Shown here: piece by piece, positions 63,791 to 64,000 of the stretch
How positions within the stretch are numbered: position 1 is the stretch's first letter
Layout: each line of letters starts with the position of its first letter
Assembly (NCBI GenBank): GCA_963788015.1
Contig: CAWBEY010000002.1
Location: 62,001-126,000, forward strand
Direction of reading: 5' to 3'
Length of the DNA: 64,000 nucleotides
Source: JBBRHH01 sp963788015
Lineage (GTDB): Bacteria > Planctomycetota > Phycisphaerae > Tepidisphaerales > Tepidisphaeraceae
Made by a program: the position numbers and the translations under genes
The notes under the pieces: model-generated
Database searches by the model: none
What the model was told of the DNA's origin: nothing
What the model saw: the letters and a program-made list of their open reading frames with translations, nothing else

Positions 63791-64000
63791 ATGAGCGCAC
63801 CGAATGAATTGAGTTTTTTGCCGGAGAATTACCTGGAGCGCAAGCGCATCGGCGGGTGGTTTTTATTTGTGTGGCGCTGAAGGTGGTGGTGCTGGGGGCG
63901 GTGGCTTCGGCGTTTTATTTGAGTCAGCGGAGCTTGCATGCTTTTGAAGGGCGGCGTGCGGAGTTGGATCAGCAGCTTGTGGAGGCCGCGCATCGCATCG
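63791..64000 (+). CDS. pilN: PilN-like pilus assembly protein, partial, one frame break
   Basis: The 5' end only. MSAPNELSFLPENYLERKRI GGWFLF is the typical start of PilN (short cytoplasmic PilM-binding peptide with the NFLP-like motif). One base near 63862 then opens the frame ICVALKVVVLGAVASAFYLS QRSLHAFEGRRAELDQQLVE AAHRI, a membrane segment and the start of a coiled coil, to the window edge. It anchors PilM to the inner membrane. GGTGAGGA lies upstream of ATG 63791. Confidence 0.75.

Noticed and set aside
1..64000. tRNA, rRNA, tmRNA, RNase P RNA and SRP RNA genes
   Set aside because: Scanning for T-loop patterns and the conserved cores gave nothing convincing. A dedicated search (tRNAscan-SE, Infernal) would settle it.

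Overview
The window looks like chromosomal DNA of a planctomycete, probably of the Phycisphaerae/Tepidisphaerales type. The main reasons are two secreted proteins carrying the N-terminal planctomycete export motif (LESLENRCLLSA near 19.9 kb and LEPLEDRVLFS near 35.0 kb), a c-type-haem DUF1549/DUF1592-like protein directly followed by a DUF1501 protein, Tat-exported aldo/keto reductases, and a GC-rich genome with many secreted proteins of unknown role. No rRNA, tRNA or CRISPR array was recognised. The assignment rests on protein families only.

Layout. 0-16.6 kb holds mostly minus-strand metabolic genes: a 5'-methylthioadenosine phosphorylase-like gene cut by the window edge, an MFS exporter, metF with a possible attenuator leader, a diguanylate cyclase, a GT-C type membrane protein, a large secreted pectate-lyase-fold protein, an HU protein, ilvB, and the spoVG-ispE neighbour pair. 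16.6-25.1 kb is an accessory stretch: pentapeptide protein, a recombinase scrap abutting a truncated hicA and intact hicB, a radical SAM protein, the secreted PPC-domain protein, a thioredoxin-like protein and two tandem Tat aldo/keto reductases. 25.4-32.6 kb is housekeeping: rimO, rplU, rpsO-pnp and arfB. 32.7-46.2 kb alternates small HTH or antitoxin loci with secreted proteins and ruvAB. 46.5-48.1 kb is rpsP-trmD-rplS without rimM.

48.6-60.7 kb is a defence-type island: a 12-unit 11-bp phased repeat, a PIN-domain toxin operon, a type I restriction-modification operon (hsdR-hsdM-hsdS) whose hsdS is split by a 1136-bp insertion sequence with a 9-bp target duplication, a MNT/HEPN pair whose HEPN toxin is truncated into a fragment of a FAD-dependent oxidoreductase, and two coupled unknown genes. 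60.7-64 kb holds hemW and the start of a type IV pilus operon (pilM-pilN) separated by hairpin repeats.

Two points govern how the annotation should be read. First, more than 30 single-base frame breaks interrupt genes whose conserved residues are otherwise intact on both sides, including essential ones (ruvB, pilM, hemW). Most are therefore probably sequencing or assembly errors, not pseudogenes; coordinates given for such genes span all frames. Second, three toxin-antitoxin loci keep an intact or nearly intact antitoxin while the toxin is truncated (hicB/hicA, a MazE-like/MazF scrap, MNT/HEPN). These are large losses that single-base errors cannot explain.
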